A DNA stretch of 64,000 nt from Bacteroidetes bacterium GWF2_41_31 (GCA_001769215.1 MEOL01000034.1:62001-126000); one strand, 5' to 3'; counted from the first letter of the stretch, positions 26,473-35,700 are shown. Numbers and translations are program-made. Notes: generated by a model from the letters alone, not told the origin.

Positions 26473-27018
26473 ATGGATGATATGGAGGCCATGACACCGG
26501 GAATAGGATCACGTGTTTCGCACCCCGAATTCGGCAATGGGGTGATAATTCAGGTATACAGCGATAGCTATGAAATTACCTTTATGGATTATGGAGTAAA
26601 AACGGTGACTAAGTCATTTGACAAGTTGAAAGTGATAGATTTTCACGGTAGTGATACAGACCTGATTAGTTACGAAAAGGTGGAACGGGTATTTCGGCGG
26701 TTGTTAACTTCCATCAGCGATATACAGCATCCTGTTCATCTGGGAGATAAATGGAAAGGCGGGAAATTGATCCTCAAACCCGGCAACGAAAGCCTGATGG
26801 AGAAGGAAATTCCCATCGATCAGTTTTTTCATAAAATAGTGATGATCCGCGACCGTGTTCGCGTAATGGAACAAAGAATTAATGCCGCATCAGGTCTGGA
26901 TGATGAAGAAAAGGTGTCGCTTCAGCAATATATTACCCGCATTTATGGCAGCCTGACCAGTTTTAATGTGCTCTTTGCCGACAAGGAGGACTATTTTGTG
27001 GGCGACAAATCTTCCTGA
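26473..27018 (+). CDS. Conserved Bacteroidota protein with CarD/Tudor-like N-terminus
   Basis: I do not recognise a named function. The 181 residues have two parts. Residues 8-55, 'PGIGSRVSHPEFGNGVIIQVYSDSYEITFMDYGVKTV', look like a small SH3/Tudor-like barrel of the type seen in CarD-type and UvrD C-terminal domains. The C-terminal half contains 'GDKWKGGKLILKPG' and a helical 'FFHKIVMIRDRVRVMEQRINAASGLDDEEKVSLQQYITRIYGSL'. The stop overlaps the shikimate kinase start region (one base between stop and ATG), so the two are coupled. A role in nucleic-acid or RNA polymerase binding would be speculation from the fold only. A -7 box TAATTTTG lies at 26411-26418. Confidence 0.7.
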   Translation: MDDMEAMTPGIGSRVSHPEFGNGVIIQVYSDSYEITFMDYGVKTVTKSFDKLKVIDFHGSDTDLISYEKVERVFRRLLTSISDIQHPVHLGDKWKGGKLILKPGNESLMEKEIPIDQFFHKIVMIRDRVRVMEQRINAASGLDDEEKVSLQQYITRIYGSLTSFNVLFADKEDYFVGDKSS

Positions 27019-27019
27019 T

Positions 27020-27538
27020 ATGCGTCCGGTATATCTGATTGGTTTTATGGGAGCCGGGAAAAGCACCCTGGGTAAACGCCTTGCCTCAAAGTTAGGAGTT
27101 GACTTTCTTGACCTGGATATTTTGTTTGAAGATAAATACAAGATCAACATCCGGACATTTTTCGAAAAATATGGTGAATCTTTATTTCGACAGTTTGAAT
27201 ATGACCTCATCAAATCGACTTTTGAGTTGCAGGATGTGGTGATTTCAACAGGAGGAGGAACCCCTTGTTTTTACGATGCCATGAACCTCATGAAGTTAAA
27301 TGGAACAATTGTTTATATGGAAACTTCACCCGCCGGACTTGCCAGCCGGTTGATGAATTCAAAGCGCCAACGTCCGCTGGTAGCCGGGAAATCACCTGAT
27401 GAACTCCTGGAGTTTATCACTGAAAAGCTACATCAACGGGAATATTGGTATCAGCAGGCTCACCTGAAGGTAGATGCGATCAACCCCGATTTTGAGGTAC
27501 TGATTAATGAGATCAATATACTTGGTAAAGAAAAGTAA
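27020..27538 (+). CDS. aroK: Shikimate kinase
   Basis: Phosphorylates shikimate at the 3-position in chorismate synthesis. The 172-residue protein starts 'MRPVYLIGFMGAGKSTLGKRLA' (P-loop). It has the shikimate-binding Asp and Arg regions 'FLDLDILFEDKYKINIRTFFEKYGESLFRQFE' and the 'ISTGGGTPCF' motif. It ends with the adenine-binding region 'RQRPLVAG...REYWYQQAHLKVDA'. The frame is open upstream to 26966, but the ATG at 27020 gives the family N-terminus. It lies one base after the stop of the unknown upstream gene. Confidence 0.95.
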   Translation: MRPVYLIGFMGAGKSTLGKRLASKLGVDFLDLDILFEDKYKINIRTFFEKYGESLFRQFEYDLIKSTFELQDVVISTGGGTPCFYDAMNLMKLNGTIVYMETSPAGLASRLMNSKRQRPLVAGKSPDELLEFITEKLHQREYWYQQAHLKVDAINPDFEVLINEINILGKEK

Positions 27539-27551
27539 GTTAAATTCAAAC

Positions 27552-28985
27552 TTATATTCTCTCCAACAAAACCACGTTTTCCACATGATGTGTTTGGGGA
27601 AACATATCCACGGGCTGAGCCTTCACGGCCTGATATTTTGCATTCAGGATAGCAATATCACGCGACTGACTGGCAGGGTTACAACTGATGTAGATTATTT
27701 TTTTTGGTTCCATCTCAAGGAGTTGGTAAAGAACCCTTTCGTGCATGCCTGCTCTTGGAGGATCAGTAATTACAACATCGGGTTTGCCATGTTTCCTGAC
27801 AAAGTCACGGTCGAGTACCCGAGCCATATCGCCTGCAATAAAAGTCGTATTGTCGATTTCATTGATTTCAGCATTGATGCGGGCATCGAGGATGGCTTGT
27901 TCTACGTATTCAATACCTAATATGTGTTTTACCGATCGGGCGATATACGCAGCAATCGTTCCGGTTCCCGTATATAAATCGTACACCAACTCATTTCCAG
28001 TGAAGCCGGCAAAATCAAAAGCCGCCTGATATAATTTACGTGCCTGCACCGGATTGGTTTGGTAAAATGAGATAGGGCCAACTTTAAACTGAAGATCAGG
28101 TTGTCCCGCCACCGGCGCTTCCATTTTTTCCATGATAAACGGATCGCCTTTGTAAAGCTGTACTTCCAAATCGGTGATGATGTCGTTTACTTTTTCATTT
28201 ATCACATACATCATGGAGGTAATCTCTGGAAAACGGACCGTGAGGTATTCCAGTAATTCCCTCTTATTCAGGTCATCGTATTTGAAAACCACAATCACCA
28301 TCACGTCGCCGGTGGTTGAAGTTCTGATGATTAAATTGCGGAGCAGCCCTTCGCCGGTATGAAGGTTATAAAATGGGAGATCGTGTTCAATGGCGAATTC
28401 CTTCACTGCCAACCGGATAGCATTGGAGGGGTCGCGCTGCAAATAGCATTTATCGATGTCAAGCACTTTATTAAACATTCCGGGAAGATGAAATCCCAAT
28501 CCCTGGGTGTTGACCGGGCCTCCTTCTTCGGCCGGGGTATCGAGTTGAGTCAGCCATCGACGATCTGTAAACGTAAATTCAAGTTTGTTGCGGTAAAAAA
28601 AAGGCTGATCGCTGGCAATGATGGGCAAATATTCGTCAACAGCTACTTTCCCGATGCGTTGAAAATGATCTTTTACCTGTTGTTCCTTGAATCTGGATTG
28701 TTCTTCATAGCTGATATGTTGCCATTTGCAACCTCCGCACAAACCAAAGTGTGAACATGTGGGTGTGGTTCTGGATTCAGAAAGATGGTGAAAATGAATG
28801 GCTTTTCCTTCAAGATAGCTTGATCTTTTTCGGGTAACCTGCACATCTACGATATCGCCCGGAGCTGTATAGGGTATAAATACAACCTTCTCGTTGTAGT
28901 ATGCCAGTGATTTTCCTTCTGCACCGGCTTTCATCACTTCGAGGTTTTCGAGAATTGGCAGTGGTGGCTTTTTTATCCGTCCCAT
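27552..28985 (-). CDS. rlmD: 23S rRNA (uracil-C5)-methyltransferase, RlmD/RumA family
   Basis: An S-adenosylmethionine-dependent RNA m5U methyltransferase. Starting at 28985 (MGRIKKPP), the 477 residues comprise a TRAM domain (about 15-75), a 4Fe-4S cysteine cluster ('CSHFGLCGGCKWQHISY', with a further Cys in 'DIDKCYLQRDP') and the methyltransferase domain. The latter has 'YDLYTGTGTIAAYIA' (SAM), 'DVVITDPPRAGMH' and the nucleophile in 'IYISCNPASQSRDI' near residue 435. RlmD and RlmC-type enzymes cannot be separated by eye, so the exact target uridine is uncertain. It follows the LOG-family gene by 40 bases. Confidence 0.9.
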   Translation of the reverse strand: MGRIKKPPLPILENLEVMKAGAEGKSLAYYNEKVVFIPYTAPGDIVDVQVTRKRSSYLEGKAIHFHHLSESRTTPTCSHFGLCGGCKWQHISYEEQSRFKEQQVKDHFQRIGKVAVDEYLPIIASDQPFFYRNKLEFTFTDRRWLTQLDTPAEEGGPVNTQGLGFHLPGMFNKVLDIDKCYLQRDPSNAIRLAVKEFAIEHDLPFYNLHTGEGLLRNLIIRTSTTGDVMVIVVFKYDDLNKRELLEYLTVRFPEITSMMYVINEKVNDIITDLEVQLYKGDPFIMEKMEAPVAGQPDLQFKVGPISFYQTNPVQARKLYQAAFDFAGFTGNELVYDLYTGTGTIAAYIARSVKHILGIEYVEQAILDARINAEINEIDNTTFIAGDMARVLDRDFVRKHGKPDVVITDPPRAGMHERVLYQLLEMEPKKIIYISCNPASQSRDIAILNAKYQAVKAQPVDMFPQTHHVENVVLLERI

Positions 28986-29025
28986 ATGGTTATTGTTGGG
29001 CGGCAAAGGTAACAAAAAGAAGAGG

Positions 29026-29736
29026 TTAAAAATTCGGTTTTAAGGAATAGGTTCTGTAATAATCATCAATAATTTGAACAGCTTCCTCGATGCTGTCAAC
29101 CAGTTGAAAAATTTCCATGTCTTTTTCAGCTACTTTTCCTTCGGCAAGCATTTTTTCTTTGATCCAGTTTAATAATCCTCCCCAGTAGGCTTTGCTAATG
29201 AGAACAATAGGAAACTGAATAAGCTTATGTGTCTGGATGAGTGTGATGGCCTCAAACAGTTCATCCATGGTTCCAAAACCACCCGGTAGTACAACGTAAC
29301 CTTGAGAGTAACGCATAAACATCACCTTGCGGGTAAAGAAATAATCGAACTGCAAGAGTTTGTCAGGGTCGATATACTCGTTGGCTTTTTGTTCGAAAGG
29401 AAGGTTGATGTTAAGCCCGACAGATTTTCCGCCTGAAATGTGCGCCCCTTTATTGGCGGCCTCCATAGCGCCCGGGCCGCCACCTGTAATAATGCCAAAT
29501 CCTTTCTTCGCCAGGAGATAAGCCAATTCTTCAGCCATGTGGTAACATCTGTCACCGGGTTTGGTGCGTGCCGATCCAAAAACAGCCACACATGGACCTA
29601 TTTTGGCCAGGTTTTCGTAACCATCCACTAACTCAGCCATGATTTTAAATACCGACCAACTGTCGTGTGCCCTGATCTCATTCCAGGGTTTTGATTCTAT
29701 TTTGTGGTGCAAAGGGGTGAAATCTTCTTCGATCAT
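29026..29736 (-). CDS. LOG-family protein (TIGR00730, Rossmann fold)
   Basis: The 236-residue protein has the two signature motifs of the lysine decarboxylase-like/LOG family: 'ITGGGPGAMEAANKGAH' and 'VLPGGFGTMDELFEAITLIQT'. Characterised members are phosphoribohydrolases that release bases from nucleoside monophosphates (cytokinin activation in plants, PpnN in E. coli). The older label lysine decarboxylase is not supported. The frame extends to 29781, but MIEEDFTPL at 29736 is the likely start; the extra residues would be a spurious hydrophobic leader. Confidence 0.9.
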   Translation of the reverse strand: MIEEDFTPLHHKIESKPWNEIRAHDSWSVFKIMAELVDGYENLAKIGPCVAVFGSARTKPGDRCYHMAEELAYLLAKKGFGIITGGGPGAMEAANKGAHISGGKSVGLNINLPFEQKANEYIDPDKLLQFDYFFTRKVMFMRYSQGYVVLPGGFGTMDELFEAITLIQTHKLIQFPIVLISKAYWGGLLNWIKEKMLAEGKVAEKDMEIFQLVDSIEEAVQIIDDYYRTYSLKPNF

Positions 29737-29837
29737 TGTAAAGGTTATTAAATAGATGACAAAAAACAGGACAAGATACACAAATTCCAGGTAAATTGTT
29801 GTTTAGTATGCACTTTTACATCGTTTTGGTTTAAAAT

Positions 29838-32690
29838 TTATTGGATATTTCTTTTTAGCTCTTCCATGATAAATGGAGCCGTTCGGCTTTCCGGGTTTAA
29901 CGCGACTTGTTCGGGAGTGCCGTCACAAATAATCCGGCCTCCGGCACTTCCTCCTTCCGGGCCAATGTCAATAATATGGTCGGCCACTTTGATAACCTCC
30001 ATGTTGTGTTCAATAATGATAACGGTATTACCCTTACCAACCAGTTTGTCGAGTACGCCAAGTAAAACCTTCACATCTTCAAAATGAAGTCCGGTGGTTG
30101 GCTCATCCAAAATGTAAAGTGTGTTGCCGGTGTCTTTTTTAGCCAACTCGCCTGCCAATTTTACACGCTGTGCCTCTCCACCTGAAATGGTCGTAGACGA
30201 TTGTCCCAGGGTAATATATCCCAGTCCTACATCCTGTAGGGTTTTGAGTTTATGTACGATAAACGAAATATTTTCGAAAAACATTACCGCCTGATTAATG
30301 GTCATGTTCAGCACATCGTTGATTGATTTGCCTTTGAAACGAACCTCCAGGGTTTCCCGGTTATAGCGTTTTCCGTTGCAATCTTCGCACAGTACATACA
30401 CATCCGGCAAAAAATTCATTTCGATGGTTTGTACGCCTGCACCTTTACATTTTTCGCATCTCCCGCCTTTCACATTAAACGAAAACCTCCCGGGTTTGTA
30501 TCCCCTGATTTTGGCCTCGGGCAGGGTGCCAAACAGTTTCCTGATTTCGTCAAAGACTTTGGTATAGGTAGCCGGATTCGACCGGGGGGTGCGTCCTATG
30601 GGCGACTGGTCGATTTCGATGACTTTGTCGATGTGGGCAACACCATCGATGCTGACATAAGGCAGTGGGTTTTGCAACGAGTGGTAAAAGTGCCTGCTCA
30701 GGATCGGGTACAGGGTTTCGTTGATCAGAGAAGATTTCCCGCTTCCGGAAACGCCTGTAATGCAGATGAGTTTTCCCAATGGGAGGCTCAGGTTTACATG
30801 GTTTAGGTTATTGCCTGTGGCACCGAAAAGATGGATAAATTTTCCATTACCGGGTCGGCGTATTTTGGGGATGGGGATAAACCTTTTTCCATTCAGGTAG
30901 TCGGCGGTAATGGTGTCGATTTTTTGAATTTCATCAGGAGTTCCTGTCGCCATAATTTCACCGCCATGCATCCCTGCCCCGGGTCCAATGTCAACAACAA
31001 AATCGGCTGCCATGATGGTGTCTTTGTCGTGTTCTACCACGATCACTGAATTACCGATATCCCTTAAATCCTGTAAAGCTTTAATTAGTTTTTGGTTGTC
31101 ACGCTGATGGAGTCCGATGCTGGGTTCGTCGAGTATATACAGAACACCGGTGAGCTGTGAGCCAATCTGGGTCGCCAGTCTGATTCGCTGCGATTCTCCA
31201 CCCGAGAGGCTCTTGGCCGGTCTGAAGAGGTTCAGATAACCAATCCCCACATCCAGTAAAAAATCCAATCGATTGTTGATTTCCCTAAGGATTTCATGTC
31301 CGATGATTTGCTGTTTGCTGCTCATGGCGATTTCAACTGTTTCGAGCCATTGTCGCAAATCAACGAGGTCCATCAGGGCCAGTTCGGCAATGTTTTTCCC
31401 ATGAATTTTAAAATGTAGTGATTCTTTTTTTAACCGGGCTCCTGCACATTCAGGGCAAGGATGTTGATTCATAAATCCATCAGCCCATTGCTTGGTGCTT
31501 TGACCGCCTGAATCATTACCGAAATTTTCGATGTATTGTATCGCTCCTTCAAAATTCAAGGTGTAGGATGAGGTGATGCCGAGGTATTCTTTTTTTACCG
31601 TAAATGTTTCATTCGAACCGTGAAGTATCACCTGCATGCCTTCGGGTGAAATGTCTTTTATGGGAGTTGAAAGTGTGAATCCGTATTTTAATCCAATGGA
31701 TTCCAGTTGGTTAAAAAGCCAATTGGCTTTATATTCCCCAAATGGTTTTATTCCTCCCCGTTTTATGCTTAGGTTGTTGTCGGGAATAATTTTTTCGAGG
31801 TCTACTTCTTTCACCATGCCCAGGCCATTGCAAACAGGGCAGGCGCCATAGGGTGAATTAAAAGAAAAGGAATTGGGTTCGGGTTCATCATAGGACAAAC
31901 CTGTTACCGGGCACATGAGTTTTCGGCTAAAATGCCGAATTGTATCGGTTTCTGTATCCAGAACGATCATGGAGCCTTTGCCCAGTTTCATGCTTTGTGT
32001 TACGGTGCGGCGGATACGTTCCTTATCGGGATTGTGCAGGTCGATGCGGTCCACAACCACTTCAATGTCATGGACTTTGTACCTGTCGAGTTGCATCCCA
32101 AACTTGATTTCCTGAACTGTGCCATCGATGCGCACTTTTAAATATCCTTGTTGACGAACCTGATCGAGCAATTCGCGGTAATGGCCTTTTCTTCCTTTGA
32201 CCAATGGTGCCAGCACCATCATTTTTTTTCCGTCGAAATGCGTCATGATGAGTGCAGTAATTTCATCTTCGGAATATTGCACCATTTTTTCACCCGATAA
32301 ATAGGAATAGGCTTCGGCAGCCCGGGCAAAAAGCAAACGCAAAAAATCGTAAACTTCAGTAATTGTTCCAACTGTCGACCTGGGATTCCGGTTGACCGAT
32401 TTTTGTTCGATGGAAATTACCGGACTCAACCCGTTGATTTTATCCACATCAGGGCGTTCCATATTTCCGATAAACTGACGTGCATAGGCTGAGAATGTTT
32501 CCATATATCTCCGTTGACCTTCAGCGTAGATGGTGTCGAAAGCCAGGGATGATTTACCACTCCCGCTTAGACCTGTAATCACAACAAACTGGTTACGAGG
32601 AATAACGACGTCTATATTCTTCAGGTTGTGTACACGTGCGCCCAGTACTTCCAGGTATTGATTTTGATATTGATTTTTGTTCTTAGTCAT
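29838..32690 (-). CDS. uvrA: Excinuclease ABC subunit A
   Basis: The damage-sensing ATPase of nucleotide excision repair, acting with UvrB. The 950-residue protein has two ABC modules: Walker A 'GLSGSGKSSLAFDT' near residue 40 and 'GVSGSGKSSLINET' near 650, with 'LSGGESQRIRLA' and 'ISGGEAQRVKLA' signatures. Two zinc modules are visible ('CPVTGLSYDE...ACPVC' near 258 and 'CEKCKGAG...VLCEDC' near 745). It lies 17 bases after the lytic transglycosylase gene in the same direction. Confidence 0.98.
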   Translation of the reverse strand: MTKNKNQYQNQYLEVLGARVHNLKNIDVVIPRNQFVVITGLSGSGKSSLAFDTIYAEGQRRYMETFSAYARQFIGNMERPDVDKINGLSPVISIEQKSVNRNPRSTVGTITEVYDFLRLLFARAAEAYSYLSGEKMVQYSEDEITALIMTHFDGKKMMVLAPLVKGRKGHYRELLDQVRQQGYLKVRIDGTVQEIKFGMQLDRYKVHDIEVVVDRIDLHNPDKERIRRTVTQSMKLGKGSMIVLDTETDTIRHFSRKLMCPVTGLSYDEPEPNSFSFNSPYGACPVCNGLGMVKEVDLEKIIPDNNLSIKRGGIKPFGEYKANWLFNQLESIGLKYGFTLSTPIKDISPEGMQVILHGSNETFTVKKEYLGITSSYTLNFEGAIQYIENFGNDSGGQSTKQWADGFMNQHPCPECAGARLKKESLHFKIHGKNIAELALMDLVDLRQWLETVEIAMSSKQQIIGHEILREINNRLDFLLDVGIGYLNLFRPAKSLSGGESQRIRLATQIGSQLTGVLYILDEPSIGLHQRDNQKLIKALQDLRDIGNSVIVVEHDKDTIMAADFVVDIGPGAGMHGGEIMATGTPDEIQKIDTITADYLNGKRFIPIPKIRRPGNGKFIHLFGATGNNLNHVNLSLPLGKLICITGVSGSGKSSLINETLYPILSRHFYHSLQNPLPYVSIDGVAHIDKVIEIDQSPIGRTPRSNPATYTKVFDEIRKLFGTLPEAKIRGYKPGRFSFNVKGGRCEKCKGAGVQTIEMNFLPDVYVLCEDCNGKRYNRETLEVRFKGKSINDVLNMTINQAVMFFENISFIVHKLKTLQDVGLGYITLGQSSTTISGGEAQRVKLAGELAKKDTGNTLYILDEPTTGLHFEDVKVLLGVLDKLVGKGNTVIIIEHNMEVIKVADHIIDIGPEGGSAGGRIICDGTPEQVALNPESRTAPFIMEELKRNIQ

Positions 32691-32707
32691 GAACCCAGGC
32701 GGTTTAA

Positions 32708-33655
32708 TCAGTTCTTTTTCATCATTAATTCTTGATGCGTCATATCGTAAGGCGCAAGAGGTATGTCGATATAATAAGTTTTATTCTTCCTGTTTTTCAG
32801 GTAGTTTTCGCGAAGCCAGGGATTGAATTGTTTCAACAGTTTATAGCTGATGTGTTGGTCGTTTGCAAAAACAGCCCAATCATCCACTCTCTGGTTTACC
32901 ATCACTTTTTTTGTAGGAATGTGAACATACACCTCGTTTTCACTCACAAAAAAACCATAATCCTGTGGGTTTTCTAGAATTAGTTTCATGGCCAGAATGC
33001 GATATATATATCTTGATGTTTCTTCGCTCAACAATAGATCGTAAAACGAGGCGGTTTTCTGCCGGTCGATTTGCCGGTTAATTCCTTTTTGGCCTGCATT
33101 GTACGAAGCGGCTGCAAGTGTCCAGTTTCCGTAGGAGTTGTAGCTGTCGAGCAGGTAGGCACAAGCCGCCTCAGTGGATTTCACAACGTGGTACCTTTCA
33201 TCCACGTCATCGTCAATCTCCAGCCCATAATCTTTGCCGGTACCTTTCAAAAATTGCCAGAAACCCACTGCCCCTGCCGGAGAAACTACATTGGACAATC
33301 CACTTTCGATGATGGCAATGTATTTAAAATCAACAGGGATATTGTGTTTTCGCAGGATAGAATCGAACAAAGGAAAATACCGGTGGCTTTTTTTTATCAT
33401 AAGCAGTGTGGCCGAATGCCAGTAGGTGTTCACCATCAATTCACGGTCGAGTGCTTCACGCACATAGAACAAATCGAGAGGCACCTCCTCGCCAGCAAAA
33501 GTCAGGGCGTCGGGGATGGGCAGCGAAACGATGCGGTAGTATTGTTCGTTGTTACCAGGTAGTTGCACTTGTTCGTGATGTGTTACCCGGTTCCATCCAA
33601 AAATGAGCAGCCCAATCAGCAGGATGAGTAATATATAGGAGATGTTTTTTTGCAT
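32708..33655 (-). CDS. Lytic transglycosylase (SLT domain, MltD-like)
   Basis: Cleaves the glycan strand of peptidoglycan, leaving a 1,6-anhydroMurNAc end. The 315 residues comprise an N-terminal signal anchor ('ISYILLILLIGLLIFGW') and an SLT domain (about residues 85-230) with the catalytic Glu in 'YIAIIESGLSN'. 'GAVGFWQFLKGTGKDYGL' and 'AAASYNAGQKGINRQI' are also present. The C-terminal about 70 residues ('YKLLKQFNPWLRENYL') may be a diverged LysM-like module, but this is uncertain. Its anhydroMurNAc product is the kind of sugar recycled by AmgK/MurU-type enzymes, also encoded in this window near 60 kb. Confidence 0.92.
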   Translation of the reverse strand: MQKNISYILLILLIGLLIFGWNRVTHHEQVQLPGNNEQYYRIVSLPIPDALTFAGEEVPLDLFYVREALDRELMVNTYWHSATLLMIKKSHRYFPLFDSILRKHNIPVDFKYIAIIESGLSNVVSPAGAVGFWQFLKGTGKDYGLEIDDDVDERYHVVKSTEAACAYLLDSYNSYGNWTLAAASYNAGQKGINRQIDRQKTASFYDLLLSEETSRYIYRILAMKLILENPQDYGFFVSENEVYVHIPTKKVMVNQRVDDWAVFANDQHISYKLLKQFNPWLRENYLKNRKNKTYYIDIPLAPYDMTHQELMMKKN

Positions 33656-33742
33656 GTGTACACGAAAATAGCTGCCATTTTATCACAAACCGACAAACAG
33701 GTTTGAGAAGCGCTGCAAAATTAATGAGATTTTTAAGTCAAG

Positions 33743-34285
33743 TCAGAACGGGCTGATAAAATCTTTAAACAAGGGGGCAATAATATCCTTTTCTGAAAGA
33801 ATGGGTTGGCTGATTTTCCAGTCGATATTCAAGTCCGGATCGTTCCAAAGGATGCTGCCTTCCGATTCTTTGTTATACATGTTGGTACATTTATAAAAAA
33901 AAGTGGTATTGTCTTCCAGCGTAACAAAACCATGGGCAAATCCCGGAGGAACCCAATACATCCATTTATTTTCCTGGGTGAGTTCTATAGAGGCCCATTT
34001 GCCATAGGTGGGCGACGACTTTCTGATATCGACAGCCACATCCAGCACCGAACCACGTATCACCCTGACGAGCTTGCCCTGAGCAAAGGGTGGTTTTTGA
34101 AAGTGAAGTCCTCGCAATACATTTTTCTGGGATTTCGATTCATTGTCCTGTACAAAATTCTGATCGATGCCATGTCGTAAAAACACTTCCTTGTTATACG
34201 ATTCAAAAAAGTAGCCGCGGTGATCTTCAAAAACGGTTGGCTTTACGATGTATAAGTCTGGTATGTTGGTTTTTATGATTTCCAT
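33743..34285 (-). CDS. rfbC: dTDP-4-dehydrorhamnose 3,5-epimerase
   Basis: A cupin-fold epimerase of dTDP-rhamnose synthesis for surface polysaccharide. The 180-residue length is standard. Motifs include 'EDHRGYFFESYNKEVF', the catalytic His region 'NVLRGLHFQKPPFAQGKLVRVIRG', 'GFAHGFVTLED' and 'CTNMYNKESEGSILWNDPDLNIDW' with the catalytic Tyr. No rfbA, rfbB or rfbD gene is adjacent, so the pathway is scattered. It is followed upstream by a repeat-filled gap. Confidence 0.97.
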   Translation of the reverse strand: MEIIKTNIPDLYIVKPTVFEDHRGYFFESYNKEVFLRHGIDQNFVQDNESKSQKNVLRGLHFQKPPFAQGKLVRVIRGSVLDVAVDIRKSSPTYGKWASIELTQENKWMYWVPPGFAHGFVTLEDNTTFFYKCTNMYNKESEGSILWNDPDLNIDWKISQPILSEKDIIAPLFKDFISPF

Positions 34286-34609
34286 GGTTCACATTTTATT
34301 GCATGGGTAAAGATAGTGGAATTATTGCTTCACGAAAGTGCCCGGATGGATTTCCGGTGCCTGTGAGGGGAAATAGAACACCAATCAAGGCACGCGAAAC
34401 ATTCGCGCGCCAGAGAAGATGTTTCCCAGTGCCGTAGGCACGACCGATATTGTAACCCTGGAATTTATTCCAGGGATATTGAAAACTAAGCTGAAAAATT
34501 GTTTCAAATAAATGAAGTATTCACAAAAACAGGAGCAGAGCTAGGCACTCGAAGCCATTCGCGCGCCAGAGTAGAGCTTGGATTAATCCGACATTTAAAT
34601 TTTGCTTGT
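34286..34609. repeat. Gene-free stretch of REP-like repeats
   Basis: No coding frame is seen. Two direct copies of a roughly 31-base unit, 34389-34419 and 34544-34575, share GGCACxCGAA, then ATTCGCGCGCCAGAG and AGA. Between them are a GTGCC-GTA-GGCAC palindrome (34429-34441) and CCCTGGAAT-TT-ATTCCAGGG (34456-34475). This family differs from both the RAYT palindromes and the MITE-like elements. Confidence 0.6.
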
Positions 34610-35305
34610 TTACCCCGGCATGGCCCCTTCATCCGCAAAACTGTAGAATTTGTCGTTGCCGATGATCAGGTGGTCTAATATATTGATGTCGAGGCTTTTT
34701 CCACCGGAAACAATTTTTTTGGTCAGGTCCATGTCGTTGAGGCTGGGTTGAAGGTTGTTGGATGGATGGTTGTGTGCCAGGATAATACCGGAAGCATGCT
34801 GTTCCAATGCCAGTTGAAATATTTTTTTTGGATCGGCCACTGTTCCGGTAAGGCCGCCTTCGCTGATATTCACTTTTCTGATGACCTTGTTGGCCCGGTC
34901 CAGCAGGAGTATCCAGAATTCTTCATGGTATTTATCCGAAAGATCGGCGTAAAGCAGGTTGTAGGCATCCTGACTGGAAGTGATTTTTTGTTTGTCGATA
35001 AGCACATCGTCGGCACGTCGCCGCCGACCAAGTTCCAATGCCGCGACTATGCTGATGGCTTTGGCCGGGCCAATACCCTTAAATTTGGTTAAATCGCTGA
35101 TGCTTAGCCTTGAAAGTTCGGCCAGGTTATTGTCGACAGAGTTTAATATGCGTTTGGAAAGTGCGACAGCTGATTCTTCGGTGTTTCCGCTTCCAATTAA
35201 GATGGCGATGAGTTCCGCTTTCGAGAGTTGCCCTTTGCCTTTTAGCATCATTTTTTCTCGCGGACGGTCGTCCTCCGACCATTGGTGGATCGGTATTTTT
35301 TCCAT
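34610..35305 (-). CDS. radC: RadC/JAB-domain protein
   Basis: The 231 residues hold an N-terminal helix-hairpin-helix-like part ('FKGIGPAKAISIVAALELGRR') and a C-terminal JAB/MPN+ domain with 'ILAHNHPSNNLQPSLNDMDLTKK'. This carries the His-x-His and Asp of the metal site and an upstream acidic 'NISEGGL'. The canonical HPSG reads HPSN here. RadC was named for DNA repair, but its function in repair is not established; the domain is metallopeptidase-like. A gap of about 100 bases separates it from rpsT, with a terminator between. Confidence 0.93.
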   Translation of the reverse strand: MEKIPIHQWSEDDRPREKMMLKGKGQLSKAELIAILIGSGNTEESAVALSKRILNSVDNNLAELSRLSISDLTKFKGIGPAKAISIVAALELGRRRRADDVLIDKQKITSSQDAYNLLYADLSDKYHEEFWILLLDRANKVIRKVNISEGGLTGTVADPKKIFQLALEQHASGIILAHNHPSNNLQPSLNDMDLTKKIVSGGKSLDINILDHLIIGNDKFYSFADEGAMPG

Positions 35306-35354
35306 AGCAGGTTAGTTTTAAATTCAGGCCATGAAGATAGGAAAAAAACAGACG

Positions 35355-35383
35355 AAAAAAAACCCGGTTACGAAGTAATCGGG
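35355..35383 (-). terminator. Terminator of rpsT
   Basis: On the minus strand CCCGATTAC-TTC-GTAACCGGG (35383-35363, with G·T tolerance) is followed by eight T (35362-35355). It lies 26 bases after the rpsT stop. Confidence 0.85.
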
Positions 35384-35409
35384 CCTGAAATTTTTATTAA
35401 GAGCACTCT

Positions 35410-35664
35410 TTATGAAATGCTGTTAGCGTATCTTGTAATTTTTGACTTTAAATTACCGGCTTTATTCTTGTGAATCATTTTTCTTTTAGCCAGCTTGTCG
35501 ATCATCGCGTACAATGTGGGCAAGCTCTCAACGGCCTCTGTTTTTTCAGTTAACAACCTGAATCTTCTAATCGCGTTACGCATGGTTTTCGTGTAGTAAC
35601 GATTGTGAACTCTTCTTACTTCAGTTTGCCTGATCCTTTTAAGCGCTGATAGGTGATTAGCCAT
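35410..35664 (-). CDS. rpsT: 30S ribosomal protein S20
   Basis: The 84-residue basic protein starts 'MANHLSALKRIRQTEVRRVHNRYYTKTMRNAIRRF' and ends 'MIHKNKAGNLKSKITRYANSI', the complete S20 pattern. It binds 16S rRNA early in assembly. A minus-strand -7 box TACTTTTG (35708-35701) predicts a leader of about 30 nt. It is monocistronic, with its own terminator. Confidence 0.98.
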   Translation of the reverse strand: MANHLSALKRIRQTEVRRVHNRYYTKTMRNAIRRFRLLTEKTEAVESLPTLYAMIDKLAKRKMIHKNKAGNLKSKITRYANSIS

Positions 35665-35700
35665 AGTGTATTACCTTTTATTATTAATAAATTGGGGCTG

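Noticed and set aside
29026-29736. Lysine decarboxylase
   Set aside because: The GGGPGAMEAA and PGGFGTMDE motifs define the LOG phosphoribohydrolase family; no PLP-binding lysine is present.
34286-34609. A tRNA or structured RNA in the rfbC-radC gap
   Set aside because: Palindromes are present, but no cloverleaf, T-loop or CCA-like end could be drawn. The direct repeats indicate a repeat cluster.
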